Shown here in pieces: positions 60,394-64,000 of a stretch of 64,000 nt of DNA (position 1 is the stretch's first letter; the number at the start of each line of letters is the position of its first letter). The translations under genes and the position numbers were made by a program. A model generated the notes under the pieces. It searched no databases, was not told where the DNA came from, and saw nothing but the letters and a program-made list of their open reading frames with translations. The stretch comes from Paludibacter sp. (GTDB lineage: Bacteria > Bacteroidota > Bacteroidia > Bacteroidales > Paludibacteraceae): NCBI GenBank assembly GCA_031292575.1, contig JARLGX010000033.1, forward strand, positions 1 to 64,000, given 5' to 3'.

Positions 60394-60822
60394 ATGATAT
60401 TATATGTAGCCGAGGATGTTGCACTTCCAAAATTACAAAAACATAAAATAAATAGCTGGATTAAAGAAACGGCTGCTGAATATAACAGAAAAATTGGTGA
60501 AATAGCTTACATTTTCTGCTCTGACAAACGTATTTTAGAAGTTAATAAGCAATATTTGGAACACGATTATTACACAGATATTATTACATTCGACGATAGC
60601 AAAGGCTCTATAATTTCAGGTGACATTTTTATCAGTATTGAAACCATTGCTAGCAATGCGAATGAATTTAAAGTAAGCTTCGAAATTGAGTTGCAACGCA
60701 TTATGATTCATGGGATTTTGCACCTTTGCGGACAAGATGACAAAATGCCTGAGCAAAGAATAGAAATGACAAGAAAAGAAAATTTAGCACTAAAAAGACT
60801 ACACGATATAATGTTTTTTTAA
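60394..60822 (+). CDS. ybeY: Endoribonuclease YbeY
   Basis: 142 residues. Core: EVNKQYLEHDYYTDIITFDD (NxxYRxxDxxTDVLSF equivalent) and IMIHGILHLCGQDDKMPEQR. The zinc motif normally reads HGxLHLxGYDH; here the first two His are present but the third is replaced (GQDDK), which I believe is common in Bacteroidetes. It is needed for 16S rRNA 3'-end maturation. 22 bp behind the permease gene. Confidence 0.9.
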   Translation: MILYVAEDVALPKLQKHKINSWIKETAAEYNRKIGEIAYIFCSDKRILEVNKQYLEHDYYTDIITFDDSKGSIISGDIFISIETIASNANEFKVSFEIELQRIMIHGILHLCGQDDKMPEQRIEMTRKENLALKRLHDIMFF

Positions 60823-60934
60823 GCTTATTTACTTTCTTGAAACTGGAATTACTATTAACTCACTAATTTTGCAATTTAATGTTAAATAAAGCTTTGACTT
60901 GGATGGCATTTTATCATCATTAAAAGATTATCAC

Positions 60935-60942
60935 TACTTTTG
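60935..60942 (+). promoter_or_regulatory. -7-like element upstream of porG
   Basis: TACTTTTG, about 80 bp before the start at 61023; no -33 TTG at the usual spacing. Low confidence. Confidence 0.35.
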
Positions 60943-61022
60943 TTGCAGGAATTCAATTTAAATGATAAAATTAAACCGCGAAATATACGTTCTAAGTCTA
61001 ATTACTTATACAAATTGAATGT

Positions 61023-61688
61023 ATGAAAATAAAACTGCTTAGATTATTGATTCTATGTGTTTTGGGTATAATTTCCGCAAATACTTTAGCACAAGACGAA
61101 TATAAAGCCGAAATAGGCGTATCAGGCGGAGGATCGTATTATCTAGGTGATGCTAACAGTCAACTTTTCAAAAATATGCAACTTGCGGTTGGTGGATTTT
61201 TTCGTTACAAATTTGATCCTCGATTTGCATTAAAAGTTGAAATTATTAGTACAAAAGTGGTGGCAGCACAAAATACAGTCAACAATTCACTGTATTCTAC
61301 CGATTTTTGTGGAGAATTTAATTTCTTTGATTTAGAAGAAAATCAATATAAACAGTTTAGCAAAAAATTCTCACCATATATATTTACAGGTGTTGGAATT
61401 ATGACTGATATGTACGACGGACAAAAATTTCCCGGATTCCTAAGCCTTCCGTTTGGCGTTGGAATAAAAGTTAAGTTAGCGAGCCGTTGGAATTTTAATG
61501 CGCAATGGACCAACAGATTATTATTGTTTTCGGACAATATGGAAAATAATCCGATTTACAATAACACAAATAACCTAAATGGTACAAATGTGCTAAATAA
61601 TGATTTACTTTCAACTTTAACAGTAGGCTTAAGTTTTGATTTTTGGGAAAAATCTTGTAACTGTTTGAATAACAACTTTTCAAAGTAA
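61023..61688 (+). CDS. PorG-like outer-membrane protein (DUF6089)
   Basis: 221 residues: signal peptide (LLRLLILCVLGIISANTLAQ), then EIGVSGGGSYYLGDANSQLF, the hallmark start of the DUF6089/PorG barrel, and later FSPYIFTGVGIM, SLPFGVGIKVKLASRWNFNA and TLTVGLSFDFWEK. PorG is a type IX secretion outer-membrane component in Porphyromonas. The neighbours uppS and bamA are the standard context in Bacteroidetes. Confidence 0.82.
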   Translation: MKIKLLRLLILCVLGIISANTLAQDEYKAEIGVSGGGSYYLGDANSQLFKNMQLAVGGFFRYKFDPRFALKVEIISTKVVAAQNTVNNSLYSTDFCGEFNFFDLEENQYKQFSKKFSPYIFTGVGIMTDMYDGQKFPGFLSLPFGVGIKVKLASRWNFNAQWTNRLLLFSDNMENNPIYNNTNNLNGTNVLNNDLLSTLTVGLSFDFWEKSCNCLNNNFSK

Positions 61689-61718
61689 TTTTTAAAACTT
61701 AGTAAGCTGAAATTTTTT

Positions 61719-62444
61719 ATGCCATCATATATCGAAAAAATAGACAAATCCAGGCTGCCAAAGCACATTGCCATTATAATGGATGGAAATGGACGTTGGG
61801 CAATTGAACGTGGCTATGATCGGGTTTTCGGACATCAGATTGGCGTAACTTCGGTTCGCGAAATAACTGAAACAGCTGCAGAAATTGGGATTGAATACTT
61901 AACACTTTATGCATTTTCTACCGAAAATTGGAGTAGACCACAGTCTGAAGTAGATGCGTTGATGGAGATATTAATTGATACCATTGAAAAGGAAACTCCA
62001 ACTTTACATAAAAATAATATACGTTTGATGGCAATTGGTGATTTAAGCCGATTACCTGGAAATGCAAACGATAAATTACAACGTTGCATTGACCAAACAA
62101 AAAAAAATACCGGATTGGCATTAATTTTAGCTTTAAGTTATTCTTCCAGATGGGAAATTACAAATGCAACAAAACAAATTTGTAAAAAGGTTCAGGATGG
62201 AGAATATACCATTGAAGATATTAGTGATGAATTGATTAGTAACCATTTGACAACCAAATCAATTCCTGACCCTGATTTAATGATCAGAACAAGTGGGGAA
62301 GAACGAATAAGCAATTTTTTGTTATGGCAAGTTGCATATACAGAATTTTACTTTACTCAAACACACTGGCCGGAATTTAGAAAAGAGAATTTATATCAAG
62401 CTATTTATGAATTTCAACAACGAGAACGTCGCTTTGGTAAGTAA
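61719..62444 (+). CDS. uppS: Undecaprenyl diphosphate synthase (isoprenyl transferase)
   Basis: 241 residues: [20 protein letters not shown] with the catalytic Asp, [31 protein letters not shown] and the C-terminal [20 protein letters not shown]. It makes C55-PP, the carrier lipid for cell-wall and surface-glycan synthesis. Located between porG and bamA. Confidence 0.97.
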   Translation: MPSYIEKIDKSRLPKHIAIIMDGNGRWAIERGYDRVFGHQIGVTSVREITETAAEIGIEYLTLYAFSTENWSRPQSEVDALMEILIDTIEKETPTLHKNNIRLMAIGDLSRLPGNANDKLQRCIDQTKKNTGLALILALSYSSRWEITNATKQICKKVQDGEYTIEDISDELISNHLTTKSIPDPDLMIRTSGEERISNFLLWQVAYTEFYFTQTHWPEFRKENLYQAIYEFQQRERRFGK

Positions 62445-62484
62445 AAAAATCAATTCCACAGTTGCTCTACACTTTAAATATATT

Positions 62485-64000
62485 ATGCAATACAAAACGC
62501 TTTTTTCTTTTTCAATGCTATTCATTTTTAGCCAATTACTTGTAGCACAAACAACTACTGAAAAAGACACTACAAGTTTACCAGTTATTGAATATTCAAA
62601 TTCAGCTCCAAAATATGAAATTGCCGGAATAAAAGTTACCGGAGCAAGTAATTACGAAGATTTCGTTCTTATTGGATTCTCTGGTTTAGCCGTTGGTGAT
62701 GTGGTTAGCGTACCCGGAGATGCAATTACAAATGCAGTAAAAAGGTTCTGGAAACAAGGACTTTTCTCAGATGTAAAGATATTGGCAGATAAAATTAAAG
62801 ATGGAAAAATTTGGTTAACAATTGCTCTAAAACAGCGACCGAGAATTTCTGAAATAAATTATATCGGCTTAAAGAAAAACGAAATCCAGGAACTGGAATT
62901 GCGTGTAGGTCTTGTAAAAGGGAACCAAATCACTCCAAATATCTCTGACAGGGCAAAAAAAGTAATTGAAAAATATCTTGAAGAAAAAGGATTTTTAAAT
63001 GTATTAGTGAACGTTTATCAACGAAATGATCCGAATAAAGCCGGATATGTTATTGTTGATATTAATGTAGATAAAAAGCTTAAAACTAAAATTCATAAAC
63101 TCTATTACATAGGAAACAAAGCCTTATCACATATTCAAATAAATAAAGTAATGAAGAAAACCAATGATAATAATTGGCGAAACTTTTTCAGAACTAAAAA
63201 ATTTGTACGCGAGGAATATGAAAAAGACAAGATAGCTTTAATTGACAAATACAATGAAATAGGGTACCGTGATGCATATATTGTTTCAGATAGTGTTGTT
63301 AAGTTTGATGACAAAAGTGTTGACGTTTATATAACTATAAATGAGGGCAAAAAATATTATTACAGAAATATCAAATGGATTGGTAATACCATTTATCCCT
63401 ATCAATATTTAAACACAGTATTAGGAATCAAAAAAGGTGATGTATATAATCACAAAAATTTAATGGCCAGACTTCAAACAGATGACGATGCCGTTAGTAA
63501 GCTTTATCAAAACCGTGGTTATTTATTTTTTAACGTTGACCCTGTTGAAGTTAGAGTTGATAATGATTCTATCGATTTTGAAATGAGAATGTACGAAGGT
63601 AAACCTGCAACTATTAATGAAGTAGGAATTCAAGGAAATACCCGCGTTTACGATCATGTTGTTCGGAGGGAATTGCGTACAAAACCGGGGCAGCTCTACA
63701 GTCAGGAGGACATCATGCGTTCTTTGCGTGAATTAGCTCAAATGGGTCATTTTGATCCTGAAAAAATCAAACCAGATATTCAACCCGATCCCGAAAATGG
63801 AACTGTTGATATAACTTACGACCTTGAAACCAAAGGTAGCGATCAGATTAATTTTTCTGCAGGTTGGGGTTCCACCGGAGTGGTAGGAAGCATTGGTTTA
63901 AAATTCAGCAACTTTGCCATTCAAAATCTATTTAAGCCAGATACTTACAGAATTGTACCTCAAGGTGAAGGTCAAACTCTTACCTTGAATGGAAGTACAA
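62485..64000 (+). CDS. bamA: Outer-membrane assembly factor BamA, 5' part (runs off the window)
   Basis: Open from ATG at 62485 to the window edge, ~505 codons seen. Signal peptide (YKTLFSFSMLFIFSQLLVAQ) and POTRA domains: YEIAGIKVTGASNYEDFVLI and RPRISEINYIGLKKNEIQEL (POTRA 1-2), IHKLYYIGNKALSHIQINKV (3), WIGNTIYPYQYLNTVLGIKK (4) and TINEVGIQGNTRVYDHVVRR (5), then the barrel begins near NFSAGWGSTGVVGSIGLKFS. BamA inserts beta-barrels into the outer membrane. Position after uppS is conserved. Confidence 0.93.
   Translation, partial: MQYKTLFSFSMLFIFSQLLVAQTTTEKDTTSLPVIEYSNSAPKYEIAGIKVTGASNYEDFVLIGFSGLAVGDVVSVPGDAITNAVKRFWKQGLFSDVKILADKIKDGKIWLTIALKQRPRISEINYIGLKKNEIQELELRVGLVKGNQITPNISDRAKKVIEKYLEEKGFLNVLVNVYQRNDPNKAGYVIVDINVDKKLKTKIHKLYYIGNKALSHIQINKVMKKTNDNNWRNFFRTKKFVREEYEKDKIALIDKYNEIGYRDAYIVSDSVVKFDDKSVDVYITINEGKKYYYRNIKWIGNTIYPYQYLNTVLGIKKGDVYNHKNLMARLQTDDDAVSKLYQNRGYLFFNVDPVEVRVDNDSIDFEMRMYEGKPATINEVGIQGNTRVYDHVVRRELRTKPGQLYSQEDIMRSLRELAQMGHFDPEKIKPDIQPDPENGTVDITYDLETKGSDQINFSAGWGSTGVVGSIGLKFSNFAIQNLFKPDTYRIVPQGEGQTLTLNGST

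Overview
The window is a stretch of chromosome from an anaerobic, nitrogen-fixing member of the Bacteroidetes, most likely order Bacteroidales (a Paludibacter-like genus is my guess, not a demonstrated assignment). The evidence is the AT-rich DNA, the lack of Shine-Dalgarno sequences before nearly all genes, several promoters of the Bacteroidetes type (TTG, 19-20 bp spacer, TAnnTTTG), lineage markers (DUF4270 lipoprotein, the ~390-residue PurM form, PorG-UppS-BamA order, OmpA with type-3 thrombospondin repeats, HU/SPOR protein) and a nif cluster of the anaerobe type with nifI1 and nifI2 between nifH and nifD.

Layout. 1-12.5 kb, all on the minus strand: a small lipoprotein, a universal stress protein, an acidic protein, an overlapping five-gene glycan cluster (glycosidase-like protein, GT4, PIG-L deacetylase, GT4 fused to an alpha/alpha-toroid-like domain, GH130), an AI-2E permease and small envelope/stress proteins. 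12.8-34.9 kb: housekeeping genes, with two tRNA-Val, der, DUF4270 and a glycogen-synthase-like protein opposite panC-panD-hisH-tgt-lptG/F, then rfbB, a SPOR protein, rpsP, GT2, marC, purM, malQ, tRNA-Cys, an ECF sigma/anti-sigma/CpxP-like set, a 2-hydroxyacid dehydrogenase and OmpA. 35.8-37.8 kb: sucCD. 38.1-43.1 kb: molybdate module (modE, an outer-membrane porin-like protein, modA, modB, modC, a separate Mop protein, TrmO-like). 43.4-55.1 kb: nifH-nifI1-nifI2-nifD-nifK, then nifE-nifN-nifB-[2Fe-2S] ferredoxin-nifV, followed by two unrecognised small genes. 56.0-58.8 kb, opposite strand: nifA, a GNAT acetyltransferase, a NifX-like and a Nif11-like protein. 59-64 kb: a nucleoside-recognition permease, ybeY, porG, uppS and the 5' part of bamA.

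How it works together (inference from family knowledge): ModE and Mop sense molybdate and ModABC imports it; NifB, NifEN and NifV build FeMo-cofactor; NifHDK fixes N2; NifI1/NifI2 switch the enzyme off when ammonium appears; NifA, an enhancer-binding protein, probably activates the sigma-54-like promoters in front of modE, nifH and nifE.

The most unusual content is non-coding. A family of ~121-122-bp elements with 22-bp terminal inverted repeats built on CCCCTAAAGGGG carries, in its loop, the start codon and first codons of nifE, nifB, nifV and the GNAT gene (a degenerate copy does so for modC). These proteins therefore begin with a repeat-encoded peptide containing SPLGxxG. A second class lacking a start codon sits at most other junctions of the mod/nif region and also outside it (59-167, 2848-2880). 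Upstream of nifE there are also four tandem 22-bp repeats and a regulatory block duplicated from the nifH promoter.
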